From Chamaelirium japonicum (Eukaryota; Streptophyta; Magnoliopsida; Liliales; Melanthiaceae): a DNA stretch of 64,000 bases. The number at the start of each line of letters is the position of its first letter. The stretch's first letter is position 1. The position numbers were made by a program, and so were the translations under genes. The DNA is taken from assembly GCA_947650365.1 (NCBI GenBank), contig OX393550.1, positions 98,011,424 to 98,075,423 of the forward strand, read 5' to 3'. Below the pieces are notes generated by a model that was not told where the DNA came from, did no database searches, and worked only from the letters and a program-made list of their open reading frames with translations. Shown here one piece after another: positions 11,490 through 21,884 of the stretch.

Positions 11490-11935
11490 TTTCTCTTCCT
11501 AGGAGGAAGGGAAGTCTCATCGGCTGGGCTCTACTGAGACGACGACCAATTGATAAGGCGACAACTGAGGTCGACGACTGAGGCGATAACAACAGCTCAA
11601 AAGTGGGCCGAAAGCTCAATGACTCCGTGGTCTAGAAGGCTTGAAGATCGGAGTCTGAAATGACTGAGAGGCCGATGGCTAATAAGAAGACTGAGAAGAC
11701 GACAAACGTCTTTCTCTTCCTAGGAGGAAGGGAAGTCTCGTCGGCTGGGCTCTACTGAGACGACGACCAATTGATAAGGCGACAACCGAGGTCGACGATG
11801 AGGCGATAACAACAGCTGAAAAGTGGGCCGAAAGCTCAATGACTCCGTGGTCTAGAAGGCTTGAAGATCGGAGTCTGAAACGACTGAGAGGCCGATGGCT
11901 AAGAAGAAGATGACTGAGAAGATGACAAACGCCTT
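11490..11935. repeat. 221-bp direct tandem duplication
   Basis: TTTCTCTTCCTAGGAGGAAG begins both units, at 11490 and 11711. The copies differ by only a handful of substitutions and small indels along their length (e.g. TCTCATCGG versus TCTCGTCGG). No coding meaning is seen. Confidence 0.9.
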
Positions 11936-12092
11936 TGTATCATCGTAGGTGATGACCGTATCAGCTCTGTAAGAGAGGCTAAGTCCCAACTCAAGGACAC
12001 AGTCACACAGCTACCTTCGACATGCGTTCTCCCATCTAACAGTAAGAATGAGTCATCCTGTGGTACATCTGGCTGCTCCTCTATCGACACCT

Positions 12093-12188
12093 CTAGCTAC
12101 TCCTGTACCGGCATCTTCGGTTGCTCCTGTACCAACAACTCGAAGTGCACCTGTACCGGCAACTCGAAGTGCACCTGTACCGGCATCT
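12093..12188. repeat. 24-bp coding-like minisatellite
   Basis: Units such as GCACCTGTACCGGCAACTCG occur about four times. In the plus frame starting at 12048 this reads as APVPATRS repeats. The repeat runs directly into the gypsy LTR fragment that starts at 12186, which closes the frame's plausible sequence. It may be a relic of a Pro/Ala-rich gag or linker. Confidence 0.7.
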
Positions 12189-12520
12189 CTTAAGGGTCCC
12201 TTTGATCTGCGTCTCCACGTTACATCGTGCGAGAGCTTTGGAGGGGTTGCCCAGGGCAGATCTTTAAAGGGTGAGGGTTTCTTGACAGGTTAAGAAGTGT
12301 TCGCCGTTGCTTTTGTCCCTTTTGTGCTTCGTGCTTTCTCGGCTGGAGGGTTTTTGGCTTCGCTCCTCGGTTTTCGTCTTCTTCGGCTCTGGCTAGATCT
12401 CGGCGTCTTTGATCGTCGGTTCACGGCGTTGATCGTGCTTTGGCTTTACTTTCGGCTTTGGCGTGGCTCTGGCTTCTGCTTTGCTTTGGCTTTACTTTCG
12501 GCTTTGGCGTGGATCTGCCT
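12186..12520 (-). mobile_element. Detached Tat-family LTR fragment
   Basis: This ~310-335 bp piece is nearly identical to 13438-13742 of the downstream LTR, in the same orientation (shared CTTAAGGGTCCCTTTGATC, GGGGTTGCCCAGGGCAGATC, CTCGGCGTCTTTGAT). The fragment starts at CTCTTAAGGGTCC, a sequence also present at the matching point in the full LTR. Its right end carries a small internal duplication of TTTGGCTTTACTTTCGGC. Confidence 0.85.
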
Positions 12521-12819
12521 TGGCCTCGAGCTGTTCGCTGTGTTACAGTAGCAACGATGCGTGCTATGCTTAGTAAATCTATAACTGCCTCCACAGTCTG
12601 CTCACTGATCGTCGGGTCTAATTCTACTAATTCATCTGCTTATAAAAGAGTTAAATGTCCACATGTCATATAAAGTATGCTAAATAAGAATTCAAAATGA
12701 TAAAATATTTAAGCATTATCGCTCTTTGATATCAGTCGTCGTAATGCATAATCATCGCGTCCCAGTATTCCCGAGGAACAAAACGAGGCTCGACGTACTA
12801 ATTTGAATTAACTCAAATT
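12521..12819. other. No gene seen
   Basis: Unassigned sequence between the LTR fragment and an AT-rich tandem array. Confidence 0.5.
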
Positions 12820-13150
12820 CAAAATTGAGTTAATTAACTCAAATTCTTATGATGGGTTCATAATAATTTGGGTTTTTTTTCAAAATTGAGTTGAATTAAC
12901 ACAAAATTGAGTGGAATTAACTCAAAATTGAGTTGAATTAACTCAAGTTCGTATAATGAGTTCATAAGAATTTGGGGTTTTTTTCAAAATTGAATTGAAT
13001 TAACCCAAAATTGAGTAGAATTAACTCAAATTGAGTTGAATTAAGTCAAATTCTTATGATAGGTTCATAAGAAATTTGGGGTTTTCAAAATTAAGTTGAA
13101 TTAACTCAAATTGATTTAAAATGACTGAAAATTGAGTTGAATTAAATCTA
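12820..13150. repeat. AT-rich ~105-bp tandem array with nested short units
   Basis: The phrase TTATGATGGGTTCATAA with variants recurs three times at about 105-bp spacing. The stretches between are filled by short repeats of AAATTGAGTTGAATTAACTC. Confidence 0.8.
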
Positions 13151-13223
13151 AAATTAAACCATAAACCCTAATATTTTTATTTTCTTTTCCTGATTTTTTA
13201 GAAAATTTATATATTTATTTATT

Positions 13224-13225
13224 TC

Positions 13226-13320
<95 letters not shown>
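13224..13320. repeat. (CT)n followed by (AT)n microsatellite
   Basis: A CT-dinucleotide run (13224-13258) passes into an AT run (13259-13320) that abuts the outer end of the left LTR of the inverted duplication. Confidence 0.95.
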
Positions 13321-13322
<2 letters not shown>

Positions 13323-14132
13323 CTGTATGCACAGTAAAGGATTTGGGTCGTCTTTTTGCATAAAACGAGATTACAGAGGCCGGGACCCGGGGAGTCGGGT
13401 GCGTTGAAGATTTGATCAGGAGATTGTGGGAGAGATTCTCTTAAGGGTCCCTTTGATCCGCGTCTCCATGTTACTTCATGCGAGAGCTTTGGAGGGGTTG
13501 CCCAGGGCAGATCTTTAAAGGGTGAGGGTTTCTTGAGAGGTTAAGAAGTGTTCGCCGTTGCTTTTGTCCCTTCCGTGCTTCGTGCTTTCTCGGCTGGAGG
13601 GTTTTTGGCTTCGCTCCTCGGTTTTCGTCTTCTTCGGCTCTGGCTAGATCTCGGCGTCTTTGATTCTCGGTTCATGGTGTCGATTGTGCTTTGGCTTTAC
13701 TTTCGACTTTGGCGTGGCTCTGGCTTCTGCTTTGCTTTGGCGCTTGCGATTGAACGTAGAAGGGTAGAGGCTTGCGATGCTTTAGTTTTTCCGGACTTCA
13801 CGTCGTATCAGCTAGAACGTGCGGTGCTTTGCTCATGACCGTCGTAGTTGCTTGACTTTGGCACTTGCGTTGCTTTGGCGCGGGCTTTACTGGTGCTTTT
13901 ACTTCAGCTTCTTGTGTTGGCTTTTGCTTTGGCGTTGACTCGATCTTCTTCTCGAACGGCGATGACTACGTCTTCACTTCTCCTTTATTCTTCCGGCTTC
14001 CTCGATGGTTGTGGCGTCGACTTGATTTCTCTTCTCCGGTCTTCTTTGGCGTGATCGGAGTTGAGGACTTTGTTTTGAAGACGACGGGTGTAGCGCCGCT
14101 TCGGATGTCCTCCAAACTTTCTTCTTCGTGAA

Positions 14133-14490
14133 TGGAGCGGACGTTGTTGAAGACGACGGAGTGATGCCGTTTCGATCTTCTTCTTCGGGCTTTTGGGCTT
14201 GATCAGAGTCGAAGGCTTGATGAAGACGACGGGGTGATGACGCTTCGATCTTTTTCTTCGGGCTTTTGGGCTTGATCAGAGTTGAAGACTTGATGAAGAC
14301 AACAGGGTGATGCCGCTTCGATATTCTTCTCCGGGCTTTTGGGCTTGATCAGAGTCGAAGGCTTGATGAAGACGATGGGGTGATGCAGCTTCGATCTTCT
14401 TCTCCGGGCTTTTGGGCTTGATCGGAGTCGAAGGCTTGATGAAGATGACGGGGTGATGCCGCTTCGATCTTCTTCTCCGGCCTTTGCTTC
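14133..14490. repeat. 73-bp tandem repeat within the left LTR, ~4.5 copies
   Basis: GAGTCGAAGGCTTGATGAAG-type starts occur at 14206, 14279, 14352 and 14425, exactly 73 bp apart. This creates long false ORFs rich in Ser/Arg/Lys. The array is mirrored at 27740-28080. Confidence 0.92.
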
Positions 14491-14745
14491 TGGCGTTTTC
14501 GGAGTTGAAGGTTTCTTCTTCTTCGAGCTTTCTCCTTCGTGCACGGAGTCAAAGGGTTGATCTTCTTGTGCAAGGGTCTTCACGTTGATGAGGACTTTCA
14601 ATGGACTAAGCCGGTCCCAAAGGGATAGGCTTGCCCGAGCCTCGAGAAGCCGTGGGTTGTTGAAGGCGTGTCTCCTCCTTTGCAGAGCTTCTTTGCTTCT
14701 GTCTTCGACTTCAACCTCTTGAGCCTTCCCCTTCCCCTTCCCCCT

Positions 14746-14755
14746 CTATTTATAG
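14746..14755 (-). promoter_or_regulatory. TATA box of the left LTR
   Basis: CTATAAATAG on the minus strand, at the position matching 3178-3187 of the first LTR. Confidence 0.55.
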
Positions 14756-15306
14756 GTGAAGGGGGGTGGGGAGAGATATGGGAAGGTTCATTCAAATCCC
14801 TTGATTATCTCTCCCATAACTATCCAAGATTCATTTCCTCATTTATGGGAGAATAAACCTTCATTTATTTACCTTTTCTGGCGGAGTAGTTATGGCCCAA
14901 TCATTTTGAATTTTATTTGAATCTTGCACATTAAATCGATGGCGACTCGGCTTCGTTTCTTGTCCGTCGGATCGAGGGATCGACGTAGATCCACGCTTGT
15001 GTAGACGTCTACACAACTTCTCCCTGCGCATGGCGGTTTTCTTTCATTTTTCTTCTTTTTCTTTCTTTTCTTTTCTTTCTTTCTTTTCTTTCCTTTTCTT
15101 TCTTTCTTGTTTGGGCCAGCCGCTCCTTACCCGTGGGTAGGGGACATAGTTTTCCAAGGGGGGCCGGGTGGCCCCCACTTGTGGATGGGTCTACCTGACC
15201 CCTCTTTTGGCTCGGGTCGGGTGTTGCGGGTCCGGGTTCGTGTTGGGTTCGCCCCCAGGTCAGTGCACGCGAGTCGGGTTCGGATTTGATAAATTTTGTG
15301 TCTACA

Positions 15307-15321
15307 AATGCCCCCTCAAGG
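15307..15321 (-). other. Polypurine tract, left arm
   Basis: The minus strand reads CCTTGAGGGGGCATT immediately before the LTR start TGTAGACAC. Plus-strand DNA priming site position and purine run both fit. Confidence 0.75.
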
Positions 15322-15412
15322 ACGAGTGCACTGGCAGAAAACGCGTAACCCTCGCTTACGTAGGAAACGCATAGTGCTTGTCCTTGATTCCTTTTCGGGA
15401 CAGGGTTGAGGC

Positions 15413-15422
15413 CTATTTAAAG
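15413..15422 (+). promoter_or_regulatory. Candidate antisense promoter TATA box, left arm
   Basis: CTATTTAAAG lies about 100 bp inside the 3' LTR on the strand of the antisense ORF. The same motif is conserved in the right arm (26825-26834). Conservation in both arms and the downstream antisense ORF suggest an internal promoter; transcription is inferred, not seen. Confidence 0.45.
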
Positions 15423-16249
15423 ACCCCTACCCCTCTGCTCCTTTCATTCAGCGTCGGTTCTTGCGGAGGGCTGAAGCTTGGAGATCGCCGTCGGAAGAGG
15501 CTCCCTAGGGTTGCATAGGACTCGCTCCGTCTTCCTAGTTGTTGCCTCTTTCCCTGGCGGCGGCGGCGGTGGCTGTTGAGGAGGATCGGTGCTAGGGGAC
15601 CATCGGCGATAGTGTGTGAGTTGAAGATCGTTGTGAAGGCGGGCTTGAAGCGAAGAGGGGAAGATGATCGGGGTGATGAGGACGGAGCACCGTGGTCGAG
15701 GTGTCAGCTTCCTCTTCTTTCTTCTTTTTCTTCCTTCTTTTTTTTTTCTTTTTCTGTCTCGCGGAGGTAGCAACAGCAGTAGGCGGCGGCAGCCTGTGGC
15801 TTCGGGCGTTGGGGCCAGGCGGCGGCGGCGGCCGGCGGCTTCAAGCGCGGGGGCCAGGCGACGTGCGGGGTGCGGAGGCCAGGCGGTGGTGCCGGGGGCA
15901 TAGGCGGCCGATGGTCGGGGTTGACTCAGGTAGGTCCCGATCGGGTCGGAGAAGAGGGAGCTGCGGGCTCGAGTCGGGCGGGCTCCAACCGGATCGGAGA
16001 AAAAGGGGGGGCTGCGGGCCCCTTTTTTGGCTCGTATCGTGTGGCCCCCGCCCCCTGCGCGGGTTCGGATGGGAGAGACGGGGGTTGCGGACCCTTCGGT
16101 CTTTCTCTCTTTTTTTTTGAACTTCGGGTTTGTTGGGTCTCTTGTCTGTTTGAGCGGCATGAGGATGGGTGACCACTAGGAGCTCCCCCCCTTTTTTTTT
16201 GACTCTCCTTCTCTGGTCTCGATTGGCTTCTTTTCGTTGGATTTAGCTA

Positions 16250-19200
16250 GTCTCTGCTGGACTTGACTTGCTTCTCGTTGTCTCCTTTTAGGGCTCGAGC
16301 TTTCGAGAGCTTGATTTAGCCAGGGTGGATTGCTGAGGACTTCTCCGATGAGAGTAAGTACCTTCGGTTCCCCCTTACTCGGGTGTACCGTTACCGCACT
16401 TCGAAGAGAGATGATCGTCTGTCTATGCTCCGGATTCCCATCCATGAGCGCATCACAGAGGATGGAGTTGCCGACCCGAATTACGGGATGCCGAAGCTGA
16501 ACGAGAAGGTTTATACTGACGAGGCGATCTCCATGAAGCTTCTTTGTCCGAGCTTGAGTCTACCCTTTCATCACTGTGCCGAAGATTTTGTGCCTACACC
16601 GGTAGTGGCTTCGAAGATCTGCTCTCGTTTGACTTGATGGGGTGTTGACTCCTAGCCTCGTGGGGACGTTCAGTACCTCTGCGGCTTTCACGAGTGATGG
16701 GCGAGCTTTCAGAAGTTTTCGGGGCAGAGCCTGAGACGAAACCGTTGACGAAGTTCCTAGTACCAGCTTGTCGAGAGTATAGTCGTCCTGGGGGGATGTA
16801 CCGAGCTCTCTGCGAACTCTGGTGCCTGGATACCAACATGTTTCTTACTGGAGCGGAGAAATAGGGATTTCTCTCCGCGATGTTCACATCGTCATCGGAT
16901 GCCCCGAGGTGCGAAACTACTATCAAGAGGAGGTGCTGGCTCTGAAGGAACTAATGGATACCAGTTTCTCCCCGAGTTCTTGTCTTCTTTTGTTCAAGGC
17001 GTATGTCATCATTGCGGCACGAGACCAAACGGATCAAGTTCGTCATTCGTCTTGGGTAAATTTTTGGTTCAGGGGTGAGTACCGGTCTCTTGCCCCTTCT
17101 GCTCACCCGATGTGGAAAATTACCCAGATGAAGAGGCCTTCATTGCGATCCTTCGTGAGACCGATTGAGTCTTTAGCCCGAGTGAACCATTCAATGGTGG
17201 GGAAACGAAGCCCGTGGGAGGTTCTTGGTTTGGAGCGCTCGACAGCGAGGAATGACGAGCAGTTTATCGAGCCGCCAGGTTGGCCATTTTCCTTTGTCGA
17301 TTCGTGCTTACTTGTACCGGCGAAGCCATCCGTCCTGAGACTTTTCTTGTAGCGTCCCGGATGGCAAGGGGAGAGCTCTTCAATTTGGCTTTAGCGATCT
17401 TGTGCGCCTTATACCAGGGGCTTAGTGGCACGTACTGGAGCTTTTCTAATTCGGACAATGCCAAAGGGAAAGTTGGACGGTCTAACTCCTTTGCCCCCCC
17501 TGCACTATTTGTACGGTTGGGTGGCCCTTCATTTTTCGAAAGGGATCTTCACCAGACATGGGCATCCAGCAGATTCGCTGTTCTTGCCGGGCATAAGGGG
17601 GATTCTGAATGCCTTCATCAGCTGGGAACGCCCGAAGGAGTGTGCAGAACGCTTTTGAGGAAGATGGAAGGCACGGACTTAGAGTTCACATCAGAGCACT
17701 TAGTGTTGCCTCTAGAAAGGTCGACGGTTTTTGACAATGAGGAGATTTCTGACGGCTTGTACTGGAATATGGTCAGCTGTAGCCCAGGCTATTTGGTTTG
17801 GCGCCGAGGAGATATAGTGGAGGTGGAGCAGTATTCTCCTTATCGATTTGCTCACCAACAGGGGTTTCGACAGGAGGTGCCCAGCATGCCGCAGTGGCTA
17901 CAGGGGCGTATAAGCCCGCAGGAGGGTTATCACCTATGGGCTTCCCTTTATGCTCGGTTGACTGGCTGTAGTTTCTTTCCTGGGACTAAGTCGGGATCAA
18001 GAGATGCTGCGACCCCAAGTTACTGCAAATGGATCGAAAAGCGAATATCTCTACTACTTGCTAGCCTTCCGATTGATGTCTTGGCGGGTAGCGAGTTTAA
18101 GGACTTCAGTTTTGATCCTTCGGTGGGATCGGAGGATCGCCGCCTCTGGCTGGGAGCTCATAGGGCCGGAAAGACTTGTAGTCGCCTTTCCAGCGCCCGT
18201 CGGGTTTCTTCTTTGGCTCTCGTGTCAGGGGTCGACCCTGTGAGTGCCCTCGGGCCGTCCATTTTTCAGAAGTCAGCCGTTGAAAGTGTCCTGCCTAAGA
18301 GACGAAAGTTGTGTATTCCACGTGGGGTGACTTTGAGGGCACCCTGTCAGGCAGAGGATATTGAGGAGCTTGGTCTTCTAGGGAATGAGGTAATCCCCCT
18401 ATCCGGGATAGCTCTGTCCGACTTCGCAGGTATACATCGAGTTTTTTCTTTTGCGTCTTCTTTGATTTCTGGGGACTTCATTATGCTGAGTAGTGCGTCT
18501 TTTTTTCTTTGAGCAAACTCCGTTGTAGTAGTGGAACGTGAGCTGGATTCTTCGAAAGCGTGCTAGGGGCGTTCGCTTACTGAGGCTGCGCATGAAGCGC
18601 TTGGGAAGTGTGGGCTAGACGTTCCCCTCGATGACCTGGCCCTCCTCGGGCTTTGCGGAGAGAACTTTCTCAGTGACGACATAGATATGGATGATATCGA
18701 CGTCGATGCTTTGTCCTTTCACGAGGAGGTCGAGGTTCGAGTGTCGGCAGACGGCATGCTTCGATTGCCGTTTTCTCAGGCTTGGTGGAGAAAACGGTTG
18801 GTACGGCAGCCGCGATAGTTCCTCCAGTCTTGCCGACCTTGCTAACGAAGATAACTCTCGCGGCGGCCGCAGCAGTGGGTAAAGCTTTGCCCACGTACTT
18901 TGAGGCGCCTCGCCAGATTTTGTGACTGAGAAGCAAAGTTTCAGAGTTCCTTCTCAATAGTTGTCGGCAATAAATCAGGTCGACGCTTGAGTCGTTCCAG
19001 GATGAGGGGTTTGGCGCTCTCTAAAACTGGTGGTCTGATGATGGTGCCGAGTTTTGTGCGAGCCTGGCGAAGTTCAAGGTGGATAGTTCTTCGTTTGCCG
19101 CACAAGTGAGCTTGCTCGTGACGGATAGTGAAGCTTATCGTTCCTGACAGGCTCTATTGGAGGGGAGTATTCCTTCTGAGCTAGTGACAGCAGAGAGTTT

Positions 19201-19480
19201 GTGTCAGTCGGAGCGCCAGCTTGTGGATGTGACTTCAAGTTTGATGAAGGCGTAGAAGAATGTGGAATCGGTGCAAGCTTCTCTTCAGAAAGCAGAATCT
19301 CGCTTGGAGCGAGCCGAGACTGCGGAAAGAACTTTGAAGGCGAGCTTCTTGAAGCAGCAAGCAGATTTGTCAGCTCGTCGCGAGCTCATGAACACTCGCC
19401 CTTTAGAGTTGCAGCAGGTGGAGGCCACTAGAGAGGAGTTGTTGCGACGCCTTCGAGCTTTGGATACCCTCTACTAGTTG
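16250..19480 (+). pseudogene. Antisense extra ORF of the Tat-like element, left copy (frameshifted)
   Basis: It encodes, antisense to pol, the extra protein known between pol and the 3' LTR of many Tat-lineage elements; its function is unknown. Readable blocks in order: LRIPIHERITEDGV and SLSLPFHHCAEDFVPTPVVA (16430-16620); GISLRDVHIVIGCPEVRNYY, resembling the plant mobile domain (16860-17230); a long middle block with VLPLERSTVFDN and YCKWIEKRIS (17425-18512); and a C-terminal coiled coil with QASLQKAESRLERAE (19200-19477). Frames change several times. One clear break is a 1-bp loss near 17655 relative to the right copy. Stops also lie near 16635. The first ~170 residues read upstream of 17352 use yet another frame. 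Not functional as it stands. Confidence 0.75.
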
Positions 19481-20270
19481 TGTCTTGTTTCGGCATTTCG
19501 CACTGCAGTCTCTTTTTTCGGACTCACGCCATGTACTGCTTTCCTTTGAATATCATTTAATAATATCCTGTTTCTTGGACCGTTTGCATAGAATATTGTT
19601 TGCTTTTTTTTTTGTCAGACTGAACCTGAAGTGACTTCTCAGACTGCCTACGTACCCCCTGAGGGGGATCAAGTCACACGTAGTTCACGTTTTTTTTTTT
19701 TTTGAAGTGCGGCCTTGCCTTAGGCATAGTACCTTTTGAGGTACTTCTCATTGATAGGACCGAGCACGAGCCCTTCTGGCGTTGTGAGGAGGTATGTGCC
19801 GCTGGAGTAGACTTTTTTGACGGCGTGCGGTCCATCTCATTTGCCGTCGAACTTCTTTCCTCCTCGATGTGAGAGAATGATGGGGCGCTTAACTGCCAGC
19901 ACTAGCTCTCATATTTGGAAGGATCGAGGACGCATCTTCTTGTTGAAGGCGCGAGTCAATTTGGTTTGATAGCACTCCAAGGTTGCTGAGTTTCGAGACG
20001 CCTTTCATCTAGTGCCTCCAATTCTGCCAGGCGGAGCTGGGTGTTGTCGTCACTAGTGAGACCTTCTTGGATTGCTATCTTTAGCAATGAGATCTGGAGC
20101 TCGAGTGGAAGAACGGCTTCTACCCCGTAGACGAGGGAGTATGGAGTTACTTGCGTCGGAGTGCAGAAGGATGTGCGGTAGGCCCATAATGCTTCACCCA
20201 TGTTCGTGCCAGTTCTTCTTCAACTTCGAGACTACTTTCTCCAAGAGTTTGTAAAGAGTTTTGTTGAAAG

Positions 20271-21047
20271 CAGTGTTGTCAAGGCGACGAGGCGCGCCTG
20301 AGGCGCAAGGGGCTGCTAGAGCCTGAGGCGCAAGGCGCAAATAAGGCGCACGCCTTAGTGTGTAAGGCACAAAAATATATAATTTGCTTTAAAAATTAAT
20401 AATAATTGTCAAAAAAATTCTAAAATTTATAAAAAAGATATAATTTATGAAAAAAATATCATGCATTGCAATGTCTCATACCAATTAGCTTGTTGCAGGA
20501 TTGCGGCCACCTACACACGCAGAGAAAGAGAGCGCGGGGGCCGGGGGACTGCAGTGAGAGAGAGAGAGGGGGCTGCAGTGAGAGAGAGAGAGAGGGGGCT
20601 GCAGTGAGAGAGTGAGAGCGAGAGAGAGGGGGCTGCAGTGAGAGAGAGAGAGGGGGGGCTGCAGTGAGAGAGAGAGGGGGCTGCAGTGAGAGAGAGAGGG
20701 GGCTGCAGTGAGAGAGAGAGAGAGGGGGGGGGGATGCAGTGAGAGAGAGAGAGAGAGAGGCGGAGGACTTCAGGTGGTCCTCGACTCCTCACAGGCTCAC
20801 AGAGAGAGAGAGGCAGAGGAGGACTTCAAAGAGAGAGAGAGAGAGAGGCAGAGGACTTCAGGTGGTCCTCGACTCCTCACAGGCTCACAGAGAGAGAGAG
20901 AGAGAGAGTGAGAGAGAGCTGCGAAGGTCACTCACCTCCAGGCTGCAGGCTCTCGAAGGAGCTGCGGGCTCTCGACGCCTCACACAGAGAGAGGCGGAGC
21001 GGCGACGGCTCACCGGAGAGAGGTGGAGTTGTAGGCTCTCGACGCCT

Positions 21048-21105
<58 letters not shown>

Positions 21106-21510
21106 GAGCGGCGGTGGAGGAGGATCTTCCTCGACGGCTCGCCGCTCACCGGAGAGAGGCGGAGCTGCAGGCCGTCGAGTCTCGACGTCTCAAAGAGAGA
21201 GAGAGAGGGAGGCGCGGCCGTCGAGTCTCCCGGATCTCCCGGATCGCTGAAGGCTGCCGCTGAACCCGAGCCCGCTAAACCCTAAACCCGAGCCTCTTCA
21301 GTATATTTAAACAGAAAAAAAACCCAAAACAAACGGTTCAAAAAAAAACCGGAAAAAACCCGGAAATAACCGGGCGCAGTAAGGCGCGCGCCTGTACGCC
21401 TTGCGCTTGGTTCGTGAGGCGCTGCAAGGCGTGCCTGAGCCACGCCTTGCTGTGCTCGCCTTACCAGGATGCGCCTGAGGCCCGCGCCTCACTGCGCCTT
21501 GACAACTATG
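20271..21510. mobile_element. Non-autonomous hAT-like element (1240 bp) inside the left integrase
   Basis: The termini CAGTGTTGTCAAGGCG and (inverted) CATAGTTGTCAAGGCG match at 14 of 16 bases. A perfect 8-bp target duplication, GTTGAAAG, flanks it at 20263-20270 and 21511-21518. Subterminal DNA is rich in short AGGCGC/GCCTGAGGCGC motifs at both ends. The inside is mainly GA-rich simple repeat with no transposase. Its absence from the right arm shows that it came after the inverted duplication, or hit one arm only. Confidence 0.88.
20520..21230. repeat. (GA)n-rich internal region of the hAT element
   Basis: Many GAGAGAGA blocks are separated by repeated GGGGGCTGCAGTGAGAGAG and a ~105-bp duplicate (TTCAGGTGGTCCTCGACTCC at ~20768 and ~20858). 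Long ORFs in all frames here are an effect of the dinucleotide repeat. Confidence 0.9.
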
Positions 21511-21613
21511 GTTGAAAGCTTCCGCTAGACCGTTGGCTGGAGTGTTGTACATCGTTGAGCACCTCTGCTTAATGTCGTACTTGGCACAGAACTGGCTGAC
21601 AGCGGCATTCTTG

Positions 21614-21884
21614 AACTTTATTTGAATCTTGCACATTTATGGGAGAATAAACTCGAGTCAAAAGAGGGGTCGGGTGGACCCGTCCGTAAGTGGGGGCCAC
21701 CGGCCCCCCTTGGAAAACCGTGCCCCTACCCACGGGTAGGGAGCGGCTGGCCCAAACAAGAAAGAAAGAAAGAAAATGAAAGAAAAGAAAGAAAGGAAAA
21801 AAAAGAAGAAAAAGGAAAGAAAACCGTAATGCGCGGGGGGAGGTTGCGTAGATGTCTACACAAGCGTGGATCTACGTGCAAGAT
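21614..21884. other. Central spacer of the inverted duplication, scrambled LTR fragment
   Basis: The stretch 21652-21877 matches an interior LTR segment (compare 27018-27240), in right-arm orientation. At both edges the same phrase TGCAAGATTCAAATAAAG runs straight into integrase text. At the left edge the LTR pieces are out of order: TTTATGGGAGAATAAA touches the phrase directly. Confidence 0.8.

Larger units (their letters stand above)
13324..15306 (-). mobile_element. Outer LTR of the left arm (3' LTR, 1983 bp)
   Basis: On the minus strand it runs from TGTAGACACA (15306) to TGTGCATACA (13324). A polypurine tract precedes it, so it is the 3' LTR of a minus-strand element. It shares TATA box, pyrimidine tract and internal tandem repeats with 1826-3810. 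Confidence 0.88.
19720..21613 (-). pseudogene. C-terminal integrase fragment, left arm, split by a hAT element
   Basis: Minus-strand remains of the pol C-terminus. NAAVSQFCAKYDIKQRCSTM and NTPANGLAEAFN lie at 21613-21519. After the 20271-21510 insertion the text resumes with MGEALWAYRTSFCTPTQVTP, SLVYGVEAVLPLEL and RLAELEALDERR, ending at the stop codon at 19720-19722. Sequence upstream of KFKNAAV (integrase core, RNase H, RT) is missing, replaced by LTR-derived spacer. Other small frame breaks are visible near 19960. Confidence 0.82.

Noticed and set aside
15444-16176. 238-aa Pro/Arg/Lys-rich minus-strand ORF between left LTR and antisense ORF
   Set aside because: GC- and A-rich low complexity, not conserved as a frame in the right arm (where frames and lengths differ). 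Considered a UTR.
20511-21285. Several ORFs on both strands (e.g. 174 aa) in the hAT element
   Set aside because: Dinucleotide GA repeats keep all frames open (RERERE, LSLSLS). No protein-like complexity.
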